Of a stretch of 64,000 nucleotides of DNA, positions 35,102 to 43,713 are shown piece after piece. Numbering within the stretch: position 1 is the stretch's first letter; every line of letters begins with the position of its first letter. The stretch spans positions 1-64,000 of the forward strand of contig CAJFSS010000012.1 of assembly GCA_904419745.1 (NCBI GenBank), given 5' to 3'. Position numbers and translations under genes: made by a program. The notes beneath the pieces were generated by a model that was not told the DNA's origin, did not search any database, and was given only the letters and a program-made list of their open reading frames with translations. Source of the stretch: Candidatus Pseudoruminococcus merdavium (lineage in GTDB: Bacteria; Bacillota; Clostridia; Oscillospirales; Ruminococcaceae).

Positions 35102-35808
35102 GGATGTTCCCCCTGTCCTTCGGTAATGGAGAAGAACAGATCTTCCAGGCTCTCTCCGCTGGCTTCAATTTGGGTACGGTACCGGGTGGCAGCAAACTCC
35201 CCATTCATCATAATATGCGCAACATCCCAGTAATCCTCCACGCTGTCCAGCATATGCGTGCTGATGAGTACGGCAGTCCCATTGTCCCGGAGTTCCCGGA
35301 ACATCTCCTTGAGCTGTTTGATTGCATGGGGATCTAGTCCAACCATTGGTTCATCGAATATAATAACTTTGGGTCGGTGAAGCAATGCACAGCAGATACT
35401 CAGCTTTTGCTGCATACCTTTGGAGAGTTCTTTTCCAAGCTTGTCCTTCTTATCGTTTAGTTCAAACCGTTCCAGCAGCCGGTCTGCCTCCTGCTGCCAG
35501 TTTTCCAGACGGTAAGCTCGCCCAATGAATTCCAAGTGTTCAGACACGGTTAAAAGATCATAGACCGCCGGCATTTCCGGCACATAGCCGAGCAGCCTTT
35601 TTGCCTCAATACTCTTGTTCGGATGCCCATCAATGGTAATTTCCCCTTCAAAACGCAAAAGGCCGGTAATACATTTGATGATTGTTGATTTCCCCGCGCC
35701 ATTTGGCCCGAGCAGAATAGCAATCTGTCCATCCCCGACAGACAGGCTGATATTGTTGTTTGCCAACACATTTCCATAGCGTTTGGTGACATTTTTCACC
35801 TCAAACAT
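35098..35808 (-). CDS. ABC transporter ATP-binding protein
   Basis: A 236-residue ATPase: Walker A GPNGAGKST near residue 35, Q-loop region, signature variant ELSKGMQQKLSI, Walker B KVIIFDEPMVGLDP and the switch His in STHML. The end lacks the long BcrA extension. ATG 35808 follows GAGGGTGGGG; the in-frame GTG 35820 lies inside that site. It is the first gene of the exporter pair, behind the promoter at 35855-35883. Confidence 0.92.
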   Translation of the reverse strand: MFEVKNVTKRYGNVLANNNISLSVGDGQIAILLGPNGAGKSTIIKCITGLLRFEGEITIDGHPNKSIEAKRLLGYVPEMPAVYDLLTVSEHLEFIGRAYRLENWQQEADRLLERFELNDKKDKLGKELSKGMQQKLSICCALLHRPKVIIFDEPMVGLDPHAIKQLKEMFRELRDNGTAVLISTHMLDSVEDYWDVAHIMMNGEFAATRYRTQIEASGESLEDLFFSITEGQGEHP

Positions 35809-35854
35809 GTCATTCCCCACCCTCTTTTTAAGTTCAAGAATTTTACATGTCTGA

Positions 35855-35883
35855 ATGATATATCAAGAGATGATATATGTCAA
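35855..35883 (-). promoter_or_regulatory. Promoter of the ABC exporter pair, with internal inverted repeat
   Basis: Minus strand TTGACA (35883-35878), a 17-base spacer and TATCAT (35860-35855). Within the spacer and -10 box, ATATATCA / TGATATAT arms surround a 5-base centre, which looks like an operator. Confidence 0.75.
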
Positions 35884-35930
35884 GCAACTTTATGTTTTCT
35901 TAAAGATTCCAAGAAATTTTCTTCTGCATA

Positions 35931-35967
35931 AAAAAAGACGGTTGATTGTTTATCAACTGTCTTTTTT
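35931..35967. terminator. Bidirectional terminator
   Basis: AAAAAAGACGGTTGAT / ATCAACTGTCTTTTTT with a 5-base loop and one G-T pair. It is probably the terminator of the leftward araC-type gene. The rest of 35968-36181 shows no recognisable gene (see findings for a start-less open frame). Confidence 0.88.
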
Positions 35968-36181
35968 CATATTCCATGTTTTGTATGGTTAATACATTGT
36001 ATCCCGTGCTCTCAAAAGTACAAATACGCAATTCCACGATAGATCTTTGCACTTCACTGGGCGTTTTCGGTACCTCCTTATTAAATACCTGGGGCTTATC
36101 CGCTAAACATCTGCCGCCATAGCTGGAATACCCTGCCGAATGTGAGTAACTCTGTCTTTTTTATAAGCTGGAATTCGTTTA

Positions 36182-37081
36182 TCAATTTGTATATCGTGCC
36201 GGAATAGCGAATCTTGCTCCCGTACTGGTATCTGCGCCAAAGTTAAAACTTGGAGCCACATCATATGCGAATTGATATCCATATAAAGCGGGGTTATATT
36301 TTCTTATTGCCATAGATAGGCTTTCAATTGCTTTACTGAAATTCTCCTCATTTTCATATGGCTCTCCTTGAAAATAAAGCATGATACATTCTGGAAGCTC
36401 CACAATTTTATACTGCTCTGGGAGTTCTTTATCATAATTTAAAGGGACTTCGACCCCCGCCGCTATTTTTGAAAACCCATGTTCCACGAATCTATCCGGA
36501 AGCTCCAGTAAAGCAGCAGGTTCCATTTTTTCTACAATGCTATTCAGAAGCCCTTCCCATTCACAGCCCACCTCTTCACAATACGAAAAATAATCCTGCG
36601 CAGTATGCGACGGAAGATAAATCAGTTTTCTTCTTTTGCGTTCTTTTACAGTAACCGTACAAAAATTCCACTCATTACTCATAGACAATTCCTCCTTGTG
36701 TTTCAACAGCGTACCATAATGACTGATCGGATGAGGAGTGAAAAGTGGAAGAGCCACTTTTTTGTCACGATATACAGAGGGCGTTATGTGAAACCTCTTG
36801 TAAAATGAACGTAAAAATCCCTCATGTGATTGAAAATGACTATTCAAAGCAACTTCTAGGATGGGCTTTTTCGTATTCAGCAATTCATTGGCACTTTCCG
36901 TTAGGCAAACAGCATTTATATATTCCTGCAAAGTTTTATGAAAATATTTCTTAAAAAAGCGATTGGCTTGCCGCTTGGAATACCCAACTGTGGAGCAGAC
37001 ATTATCCGCATGAAAGTCCCCGTCTTTATAATGTGCGCGTATATAATTCTGCATTTTCAAAACTGCTTCTATCTCTTTCAC
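36182..37081 (-). CDS. AraC-family regulator with GyrI-like effector domain
   Basis: A 299-residue regulator. The AraC DNA-binding domain with two helix-turn-helices occupies about residues 8-110 (VCSTVGYSKRQANRFFKKYF and HFQSHEGFLRSFYKRF are the recognition parts). The remainder (about 140-299) resembles the GyrI-like/Rob-type ligand-binding fold. This order, DNA-binding first, is that of the Rob/SoxS-like group. The frame starts at GTG 37081 after GGAGATG. It stands alone between terminators and its own extended -10 promoter; codon use is more AT-rich than in the neighbours. The effector is unknown. Confidence 0.88.
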   Translation of the reverse strand: MKEIEAVLKMQNYIRAHYKDGDFHADNVCSTVGYSKRQANRFFKKYFHKTLQEYINAVCLTESANELLNTKKPILEVALNSHFQSHEGFLRSFYKRFHITPSVYRDKKVALPLFTPHPISHYGTLLKHKEELSMSNEWNFCTVTVKERKRRKLIYLPSHTAQDYFSYCEEVGCEWEGLLNSIVEKMEPAALLELPDRFVEHGFSKIAAGVEVPLNYDKELPEQYKIVELPECIMLYFQGEPYENEENFSKAIESLSMAIRKYNPALYGYQFAYDVAPSFNFGADTSTGARFAIPARYTN

Positions 37082-37157
37082 TCAATCATCTCCATCCATA
37101 TTGTATTAGGTTTATATGGAATTTGTCTTGACCGATTTGGACAACTTTTATTTATTC

Positions 37158-37166
37158 ATTATAACA
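37158..37166 (-). promoter_or_regulatory. Extended -10 promoter of the AraC-type gene
   Basis: Minus strand TGTTATAAT (37166-37158) is an extended -10 with a perfect TATAAT but no good -35, about 70 bases before the start. The rest of 37082-37311 is AT-rich and empty. Confidence 0.5.
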
Positions 37167-37311
37167 TGATATTTTAATGCTATCGTTCTTTTTTCAAAAT
37201 CAACCTATGATTTGAAAGCCGTTACATAGGAATCTTCTCGATGACTTAACCGATTTTATATCAACCGGAAACTGGAACCCCATATTTTTTGTAGTCTTCT
37301 GCCCAAAACAA

Positions 37312-37338
37312 AAAAGGCCCTGAAGAAACAGGGCCTTT
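37312..37338 (-). terminator. Terminator of the SsuABC-like operon
   Basis: AAAGGCCCTG / CAGGGCCTTT with a 6-base loop, followed by TTTT on the minus strand. Confidence 0.9.
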
Positions 37339-37363
37339 GCTCTATTATGCTGTCAAAAAGCAG

Positions 37364-38374
37364 TTATTTGCTCTCCTTCATAACCTTCTCGGCAAAGCTG
37401 TTGTTGACAATTTTATCATAAGGGGCTTTTTCATCCAGTTCTCCCGCCTCAATGATGACTTCCTGAAGGCGATCAAAGGACTCTTGGGTGAGCACTGGAT
37501 CGGTATTCCATGCATCGATGGATTTATAGCGTTCCACGCAGGACGCCAGGGTTTCCAGGTCGGTATCCGGGAAAGATGGTTCAATCGCCTCGGCAATTTC
37601 CTCGGCGCTGTGTTCGTTCACCCATTGCTGTCCACGGTAAACGGCGCGGGTAAACGCCTCTACAACGTCGCTGTTTTTTTCAAGATAGCTTTGTTTTGCA
37701 AAATATGCGGTATAGGGAATATCCCCTGCCTCCTCACCAATGGAGGATACAATGTATCCCTGGCCTTCTTTTTCCAGAGTGGACGCCGTTGGTTCAAACA
37801 GGGAAACATAGTCCCCGCTTCCGCCAACAAAGGCTCCTGCCATTGCGTCAAACTGGATACTGTCATCGAGGATAATGTCTTTTCCAGGTTCCAATCCCTT
37901 CTGCCGCAGCACATAGCATAGCGTCATATAGGGTACACCGCCTTTTCTTCCGGGCAGAATGGTTTTACCCTTCATTTCAGACCAGTCAAAATTTTCATTT
38001 GGTTCTCTGGCAACAATAAAAGAACCATCTCGGCGGGTCATTTGTGCAAATACCTGAGGATAATCCTCATTGCCTTCGTTATAGACATAAATCGCGGCCT
38101 CGGGTCCAGCAAAACCAATATCAATCTGTCCGCTCAACACGGCTGCCATTGCCTTATCCGCACCGCCTGCATTGGACAGTTCCAGTTCAATCCCTTCTTC
38201 TTCAAAAAAACCAAGATTGATAGCTGCATACTGAGGTGCATAGAAAATCGAGTGAGTCACTTCGCTCACGCGGACCTTGGTTTTCCCCTCCTGTTTTGTA
38301 CCGCACCCAGTAAAAGTACCAAGACACAACGCCCCACATAACAGCAGCGCCAGTGCTTTCATTCCTTTTTTCAA
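37364..38374 (-). CDS. ABC transporter substrate-binding lipoprotein (SsuA/TauA/NMT1-like)
   Basis: A 336-residue lipoprotein: an N-terminal signal with lipobox TGC at about residues 22-24, followed by the NMT1/SsuA-type periplasmic-binding fold (APQYAAINLGFFEEEGIELEL in part; D-I-G-F-A-G-P-E-A segment). The family binds sulfonates, taurine, nitrate, or thiamine-precursor pyrimidines. No sulfonate monooxygenase or thiamine gene lies nearby, so the ligand is open. The start is TTG 38374 with GGGAG 7 bases upstream. It is the last gene of the ATPase-permease-binding protein operon. Confidence 0.9.
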   Translation of the reverse strand: MKKGMKALALLLCGALCLGTFTGCGTKQEGKTKVRVSEVTHSIFYAPQYAAINLGFFEEEGIELELSNAGGADKAMAAVLSGQIDIGFAGPEAAIYVYNEGNEDYPQVFAQMTRRDGSFIVAREPNENFDWSEMKGKTILPGRKGGVPYMTLCYVLRQKGLEPGKDIILDDSIQFDAMAGAFVGGSGDYVSLFEPTASTLEKEGQGYIVSSIGEEAGDIPYTAYFAKQSYLEKNSDVVEAFTRAVYRGQQWVNEHSAEEIAEAIEPSFPDTDLETLASCVERYKSIDAWNTDPVLTQESFDRLQEVIIEAGELDEKAPYDKIVNNSFAEKVMKESK

Positions 38375-38401
38375 ACTGCATTCTCCCTTTCTGAAGTAAA
38401 A

Positions 38402-39220
38402 TTAGGGCTTGTGGCTCAGCCGACTGTTGACAAAGCGTTCCAACAAAACAACCGCTTCATACATCAGTGCAGCCACCACAGCCAAAATAATCACGCTCGC
38501 CATCACCAAATCCAGTTTAAATACCTGGCCCCCGTAGACAATCAGATACCCCAGCCCGGCTTTGGAAACAAGGAATTCTCCCGCAATGACACCGACCATG
38601 GAAAGGCCGATATTGACTTTGAGCGAGTTAAACAGAGTGTGCACATTGGAAGGCATGACAATCTTTAAAAAAATCTGTCGTTTGGTCGCCCCAAATGTGC
38701 GGGCCATTTGAATGGTTTCCACATCCGTATTTAAAAAACCATGTAACACATCCATAATCGTGACAATCAGGGAAATGGCAAGCGCCATTACAATAATCGC
38801 CTGCATTCCCGCACCTACCCAGATAATGATGACTGGGCCAAGCGCAATTTTAGGTAGGCTGTTGAGAACCACCAAAAACGGCTCCATCACTTTAGAGAGG
38901 TAACTCGACCACCATAGTGCTACGGCAACCAAGGTTCCAAGGACCGTCCCAAGCAAAAAGCCGATGAGGGTTTCATAACAAGTGACGCCAATATGCATCC
39001 ACAAATCATCCTGGAACAGGCTGACATAGGTATCGAGAATCCGGGATGGCTGGCTGAGAATAAAGCTGTCAACAATCCCGACCCTGGCAAGAACTTCCCA
39101 AAGAACAAGAAATACGACCACAATGGAAACCTGGATTACAAGAATGGAGCGTTTACGCCTTTTTTTGTGACGAAGATAGATTTGACGTTCTTTTGAAATC
39201 GTTGTTTCAGACATGGACAT
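38402..39220 (-). CDS. ABC transporter permease (SsuC/TauC-like)
   Basis: A 272-residue BPD-type permease with six membrane segments and the cytoplasmic EAA loop (ARTFGATKRQIFLKIVMP, about residues 170-187) that docks on the ATPase. The basic N-terminus (LRHKKRRKR) precedes the first helix. ATG 39220 overlaps the ATPase gene by 14 bases and is preceded by GGAAAGAG; an in-frame TTG at 39223 is possible. It belongs with the binding protein and ATPase on either side. Confidence 0.93.
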   Translation of the reverse strand: MSMSETTISKERQIYLRHKKRRKRSILVIQVSIVVVFLVLWEVLARVGIVDSFILSQPSRILDTYVSLFQDDLWMHIGVTCYETLIGFLLGTVLGTLVAVALWWSSYLSKVMEPFLVVLNSLPKIALGPVIIIWVGAGMQAIIVMALAISLIVTIMDVLHGFLNTDVETIQMARTFGATKRQIFLKIVMPSNVHTLFNSLKVNIGLSMVGVIAGEFLVSKAGLGYLIVYGGQVFKLDLVMASVIILAVVAALMYEAVVLLERFVNSRLSHKP

Positions 39221-39992
39221 CAAGCTCTTTCCAAATTAAATTAAAATATTTACTAAATTCGGGCTGTTCCCGGCACAACAAGGGGGAACGTTGCGGCAAA
39301 TCAAAGGTAATCGTATGGATTTCCTTTACCGTTGCCGGACGGCCGGTCATCACGACAATTCGATCGGACATGCTAATACTTTCCGGGATGTCGTGGGTAA
39401 CCATCAAAGTGGTTTTCCCCTCCTGTTTCAAAATCCGGTAGACATCATCCGTTACGGCAAGGCGGGTCTGATAATCCAACGCAGAAAAAGCCTCGTCAAG
39501 CAAAAGAATATCCGGTTTTACCGCCAAAGTACGGATTAGTGCCGCGCGCTGGCGCATTCCCCCGGATAACTGGGACGGATATTTGTCTTTAAATTCATAC
39601 AAACCGTATGTCTGCAATAGTTGTTCTGCATATTCCACATTTTCTTTTGTTTTTCTATTTTGGATTTCCAAACCAAGCAGGACATTATTTAAAATTGTGC
39701 GCCATTCCAGCAGGTTATCCTTTTGCAACATATAACCAATTTGAGGGGATACTCCGGAGACCTTTTTCCCTCCGACATAGACGTTGCCATGAGTTGGTTG
39801 CTCAAGCCCCGCGATAATGGACAGCAAAGTTGATTTACCGCATCCACTGGGACCTACCAGGGATACAAATTCCCCCTGTTGCACTGTAAACTCAATATCG
39901 TCAAGTGCAGTGACTTCACCATTTTCCGCCTGGTATTTTTTGATAATATGGTCAATTTTCAAACTTTCCAATGTTTCCCTCACCTCTCCCAT
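39207..39992 (-). CDS. ABC transporter ATP-binding protein (SsuB/TauB-like)
   Basis: A 261-residue ATPase of the nitrate/sulfonate/taurine branch. Walker A GPSGCGKST near residue 46, signature LSGGMRQRAALIR, Walker B ILLLDEAFSALD and switch His in VTHDI are all present. A GGAGAAAA site lies about 14 bases before the ATG. It is the first gene of the operon. The 170 bases upstream show no clear -35 box, TPP riboswitch or CysB-like site that would tell the substrate. Confidence 0.94.
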   Translation of the reverse strand: MGEVRETLESLKIDHIIKKYQAENGEVTALDDIEFTVQQGEFVSLVGPSGCGKSTLLSIIAGLEQPTHGNVYVGGKKVSGVSPQIGYMLQKDNLLEWRTILNNVLLGLEIQNRKTKENVEYAEQLLQTYGLYEFKDKYPSQLSGGMRQRAALIRTLAVKPDILLLDEAFSALDYQTRLAVTDDVYRILKQEGKTTLMVTHDIPESISMSDRIVVMTGRPATVKEIHTITFDLPQRSPLLCREQPEFSKYFNLIWKELDVHV

Positions 39993-40166
39993 TTTTAATA
40001 TTGAATTTTCTCCTTTGGGATTACTGTATTATATTCCTGCGCCATCGCCGGGGTGAGAGCAGCGCTTTTTTCATCAAAAAACACATCAAAAAAGAACAAA
40101 AAGCGTAGATTTTCTGTCCTGTTTCTGATAAGCTAGTATTCATGACAGGCTTGGAGGTTATGGATT

Positions 40167-41381
40167 ATGGAAAATAAAAAAGCAGTCAAAAACTGCCTGC
40201 TTGTTGCTACCTATGCTTTGGTTTTATATTTTCTTTTGACAAATTACCAGTCCGTATTTTCCCTGATTTCCCGGTTCTTAGGAATTTTGAGCCCTTTTCT
40301 TTTTGGAATCTGTCTGGCGTTTGTATTAAACTTATTCATGCGTTTTTTGGAAGAAAAACCAATCGCCTTTTTGGAACGTAAAACGAAGAAAAAACTTGGG
40401 AAGTTTAAACGTCCAATTTCAATTGTCCTTTCGTTTTTGTTTTTAATTTTAGTTCTGACAGCCCTGATTCTCTTTGTCATCCCGCAGTTGACAAAAAGTG
40501 TAAAAATGCTTGTCAGCAGTATGCCATTTTATCTCAATGCACTGGAAGCTTTCATCAATATGACCATGGCGGAATGGGGAATCGACAGTATCGTCCTGGA
40601 TCAGATTGCAATCAACTGGGGAGACATTATCCAGAAAGTCGGAACTTTTATTGCCAATACCATTCCGCATCTGCTCAATATCACGGTCAGCATCACCACC
40701 AGCATTTTTAATATGTTTATGGGCATCATCATTGCCATCTACCTGCTCGCAAGCAAGGAAAACCTGATTACTAATGTGAAACGGGTTTTATATGCCTTTT
40801 TACCCAGAAAAGTCTGCGACAAGACGGTTTATGTTGGCAGCAAACTCAACGAATCACTGGGAAACTTTATCTCCGGACAGTTAATAGAGGCCTGCATTAT
40901 CGGTACGCTATGCTTTATTGGCATGACGATTTTCCAGATGCCCTATGCACTACTGGTCAGCGTCATAGTTTCCATCACCGCTCTGATCCCTATTTTTGGC
41001 GCCTATATCGGCGCTTTTGGGGGAGCGTTTATCATAGTCATGGTAAAACCCATATCAGCCATTTGGTTTTTAATTTTCATCGTCTGCCTGCAACAGTTTG
41101 AAGGCAGTGTTATCTATCCCCGTGTAGTCGGAGGTTCCATTGGCCTTGGAGGGCTTTGGGTTATGTTTGCGTTAATTGTTGCCGGTAGTTTTTTCGGATT
41201 GCCGGGAATGCTCATCGGTATCCCTGTATTTGCAGTCCTCTATTCTCTGCTCAGCCTTTCCACTCGCAAACGCCTTACGAAAAAGGGATTGATCGTCCAT
41301 ACCGCAGGACCTGCAACTGATTTTATTCCCCAACCGGAAACCAAAGAAGAACATGATAAGCAGGAAGGGGCTCAAAAATGA
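40167..41381 (+). CDS. AI-2E family membrane protein
   Basis: A 404-residue protein of the AI-2E (PF01594) family: a pair of N-terminal helices, a soluble middle (about 95-160), then about five helices including the conserved FQMPYALLVSVIVSITALIP region. The name is historical; known members act in sodium/proton exchange, quorum-signal export or sporulation. No function can be assigned. TTGGAGG precedes the ATG. The end overlaps the cupin gene by 4 bases. A second family member, YtvI, is at 48271-49368. Confidence 0.88.
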   Translation: MENKKAVKNCLLVATYALVLYFLLTNYQSVFSLISRFLGILSPFLFGICLAFVLNLFMRFLEEKPIAFLERKTKKKLGKFKRPISIVLSFLFLILVLTALILFVIPQLTKSVKMLVSSMPFYLNALEAFINMTMAEWGIDSIVLDQIAINWGDIIQKVGTFIANTIPHLLNITVSITTSIFNMFMGIIIAIYLLASKENLITNVKRVLYAFLPRKVCDKTVYVGSKLNESLGNFISGQLIEACIIGTLCFIGMTIFQMPYALLVSVIVSITALIPIFGAYIGAFGGAFIIVMVKPISAIWFLIFIVCLQQFEGSVIYPRVVGGSIGLGGLWVMFALIVAGSFFGLPGMLIGIPVFAVLYSLLSLSTRKRLTKKGLIVHTAGPATDFIPQPETKEEHDKQEGAQK

Positions 41382-41767
41382 ATTTGCCTGAGATCTTTTC
41401 AAAAAGCGATGCTATTCATGTGGAAAAGATAAACGGCACGGTAGTAGACTATTTTATTTTCCCTGAATTTGAAATTCATCGCAACCGTATTCCTCCTCAC
41501 TGTACGCAGGAATGGCACTTTCACTCCAAGATTGAAGAGGTGATCGTGGTCACACAGGGAGAATTGGTGCTTTCCTGGATGGAAAATGGGAATTTAAAGC
41601 GCCGGCCAGTTGTACAAGATGAAATTATACGGGTAAAACGGTCCATCCATACGCTTTCCAATGAAACAGATTTTCCCTGTCTGTTTACAGTCTTCCGTTT
41701 TGTCCCCGATGGGGTGGATAAACGAGAACTTATCAAACAGGATAAGACCATTTTAAAGAAAAATTGA
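41378..41767 (+). CDS. Cupin-domain protein
   Basis: A 129-residue single-domain cupin. Likely metal ligands are in HCTQEWHFHSKIEEVIVV (His, His, Glu pattern near residues 41-55) and a histidine further on (RSIHTLSNE, about residue 91). Such small cupins may be isomerases, dioxygenases or binding proteins; no substrate can be told. It overlaps the AI-2E gene by 4 bases, so the two are translated together, and a terminator follows directly. Confidence 0.8.
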   Translation: MNLPEIFSKSDAIHVEKINGTVVDYFIFPEFEIHRNRIPPHCTQEWHFHSKIEEVIVVTQGELVLSWMENGNLKRRPVVQDEIIRVKRSIHTLSNETDFPCLFTVFRFVPDGVDKRELIKQDKTILKKN

Positions 41768-41770
41768 CAG

Positions 41771-41806
41771 TACCGCTTTTCCAGTAACAGGAAAGGCGGT
41801 ATTTTT
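41771..41806 (+). terminator. Rho-independent terminator
   Basis: TACCGCTTTTCC / GGAAAGGCGGTA with one G-T pair, followed by TTTTT. Confidence 0.9.
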
Positions 41807-41898
41807 ATTCCCCTTGTTTTATAGGAAAAAAGTTCCTTACAGGCAGATCCCAACTGGTGAATGGAGAACTCCCAAACCGACTTGCGACTTTTCCCGCC

Positions 41899-41927
41899 TT
41901 GTTTTCTCCGTCCCGTTATCGTATACT
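41899..41927 (+). promoter_or_regulatory. Promoter of esterase-gpsA-rarA
   Basis: TTGTTT (41899-41904), a 17-base spacer and TATACT (41922-41927), about 30 bases before the esterase start. Confidence 0.65.
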
Positions 41928-41957
41928 AGAAGCATTACAAAAAGGAGGCGAAAAACT

Positions 41958-42725
41958 ATGGCCTTGCTTTCTTGCCATATTTATTCCTCTGCTTTAAAAA
42001 TGGGGACGGGCGTCCATGTCATTCTCCCTTTAGATATGGATTCGTGTTGTAAAATCCCGCTGCGAACCGTCTATCTTTTGCATGGGCTGACGGATGATTA
42101 TACCTGTTGGCTGCGGCGTTCCAACATAGAATCCTATGCACTTGCCCATGGGTTTGCCGTTGTTATGCCGGAGGTGCAACGCAGTTTTTACACAGATATG
42201 GCGTCCGGTATGGCATATTTTACTTATATCTCAAAAGAACTTCCCGACCTGTGCGAGAAGATGTTCCCTCTTTCCCAATGCCGAGAAGACCGCTTTGTTG
42301 CCGGGCTTTCTATGGGCGGGCATGGCGCGCTCAAATGCGCCCTGACTTATCCGGAACTCTATGCGGCCTGCGGAGCATTCTCTTCGGCGGTGGATATTCG
42401 GCAATTGTTTGCACAACCGGAAAATTCCGTACTCTCCGGGGAATTCTCTGCTATTTATGGGGAGAGCATTTCAGATAAAGAGGACGTCTTTCGTCTAGCG
42501 GAGCAGGCCGTCCAGGCTGGAGGGCCTCTTCCGAAGCTTTTTTTAAGCTGTGGCACACAGGATTTCCTGTACGAAAATAACGAACGCTTTTATCAGCATT
42601 TGGTCAAACTCGGCTACACGGTGCAGGGATATGAGGCACAGGCTGGGCACGAATGGCCGTTTTGGGACGAAAGTGTAAAACGAGCTCTGGCGTTTTTTGA
42701 CAGCAGTATGGAAGGACGGATGTAA
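41958..42725 (+). CDS. Alpha/beta-hydrolase esterase (EstA/FrmB-like)
   Basis: A 255-residue esterase of the tributyrin-esterase/esterase-D group. The nucleophile elbow GLSMGG places Ser118; the oxyanion/His-Gly motif LHGLTDD lies at 41-47; a C-terminal GHEWPFWDE holds the catalytic His. Members act on short acyl esters or S-formylglutathione-like substrates. ATG 41958 follows AAAGGAGG; the longer frame back to 41814 covers the promoter. It is first in an esterase-gpsA-rarA run with 2-26 base gaps. Confidence 0.88.
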   Translation: MALLSCHIYSSALKMGTGVHVILPLDMDSCCKIPLRTVYLLHGLTDDYTCWLRRSNIESYALAHGFAVVMPEVQRSFYTDMASGMAYFTYISKELPDLCEKMFPLSQCREDRFVAGLSMGGHGALKCALTYPELYAACGAFSSAVDIRQLFAQPENSVLSGEFSAIYGESISDKEDVFRLAEQAVQAGGPLPKLFLSCGTQDFLYENNERFYQHLVKLGYTVQGYEAQAGHEWPFWDESVKRALAFFDSSMEGRM

Positions 42726-42727
42726 TT

Positions 42728-43687
42728 TTGAAACTATCAGTGATTGGAAGCGGTCGTTGGGGGGGATTTATCGCATGGTATCTTGATCGAATGGGGCATG
42801 ACGTCGCAGTCTGGGGAAGGGAAAGCTCCCAGCACTACCTGCAAATCCGTCAAACACGTAGTAATGGGCTGATCACATTCCCCAACTCGATTGAACTGAG
42901 TACGGATCTCCCCTATTGTGTTCATCGGACAAAAGTCCTGGTGATTTCGATTAGTTCCCAGAACCTGCGCAGCCTGCTGGCCCAGCTGGCGCCACTTCCT
43001 GTGGACGGGAAACTGATTGTCCTGTGTATGAAAGGGATTGAGGAAACTACAGGAGATAGACTCACCCAGATCGTACACGAAGTACTGGGCGACCGGGTAA
43101 TCAGCGCCATATGGGTGGGTCCCGGACATGTACAGGAATTTACCCGGGGGGTTCCCAATTGCATGATTATTGATTCCGACAACGAAACCGTCAAGCGTCA
43201 GATTGTTCACGATCTCTCCAGCGATCTGATCCGTTTTTATTACGGCACCGATCTCATTGGAAACGAAATTGGGGCGGCTAGCAAAAATGTTATTGGCATT
43301 GCGGCGGGGATGCTCGATGGGCTGGGGCGCACCTCGCTCAAAGGCGCCCTGATGGCCCGAGGCGCCAGGGAAATCTCCCGTCTCATCAAAGCAATGGGCG
43401 GGAATGAGATGACTGCATATGGCCTTTCCCATCTGGGGGACTATGAAGCCACCGTCTTTTCCCCACACAGTCACAACCGAAAATTCGGGGAACTATTTGT
43501 CAAAGGGGAACCTTATGAGGAATTAGCGGAAGGAGTTTCCACTGTAAAGGCACTGATGCTGTTAAAAGAGCGTTATCAGGTGGACTTACCCATCTGTGAT
43601 GCAGTGTATCAAGTCATCCACCTTAAGCAGGAGCCAAAGAAAGTCCTCTCCGGTCTCTTCCTGCGTACGTTAAAAGATGAATTTTAG
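42728..43687 (+). CDS. gpsA: Glycerol-3-phosphate dehydrogenase [NAD(P)+]
   Basis: A 319-residue GpsA-family dehydrogenase that makes sn-glycerol-3-phosphate for phospholipids. The Rossmann loop is GSGRWG (7-12), the K-N-V-I-G-I-A-A-G segment holds the catalytic lysine, and the L-S-G-L-F... C-terminus is near normal length. It starts at TTG 42728 with GGAAGGACGG upstream, within the end of the esterase gene. A slightly shorter and more divergent form than typical GpsA, so a paralogue with another role is possible. Confidence 0.85.
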   Translation: MKLSVIGSGRWGGFIAWYLDRMGHDVAVWGRESSQHYLQIRQTRSNGLITFPNSIELSTDLPYCVHRTKVLVISISSQNLRSLLAQLAPLPVDGKLIVLCMKGIEETTGDRLTQIVHEVLGDRVISAIWVGPGHVQEFTRGVPNCMIIDSDNETVKRQIVHDLSSDLIRFYYGTDLIGNEIGAASKNVIGIAAGMLDGLGRTSLKGALMARGAREISRLIKAMGGNEMTAYGLSHLGDYEATVFSPHSHNRKFGELFVKGEPYEELAEGVSTVKALMLLKERYQVDLPICDAVYQVIHLKQEPKKVLSGLFLRTLKDEF

Positions 43688-43713
43688 TAAACTTCAGGAA
43701 AGGAGCCATTTAA

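Noticed and set aside
40040..40075. GGGGTGAGAGC near the SsuABC-like operon, resembling part of a TPP riboswitch
   Set aside because: The required CTGAGA and the second conserved TPP block are absent, and the orientation does not fit the operon.
42737..43474. A 245-codon minus-strand frame
   Set aside because: Antisense to gpsA, with no ribosome site and no family resemblance.
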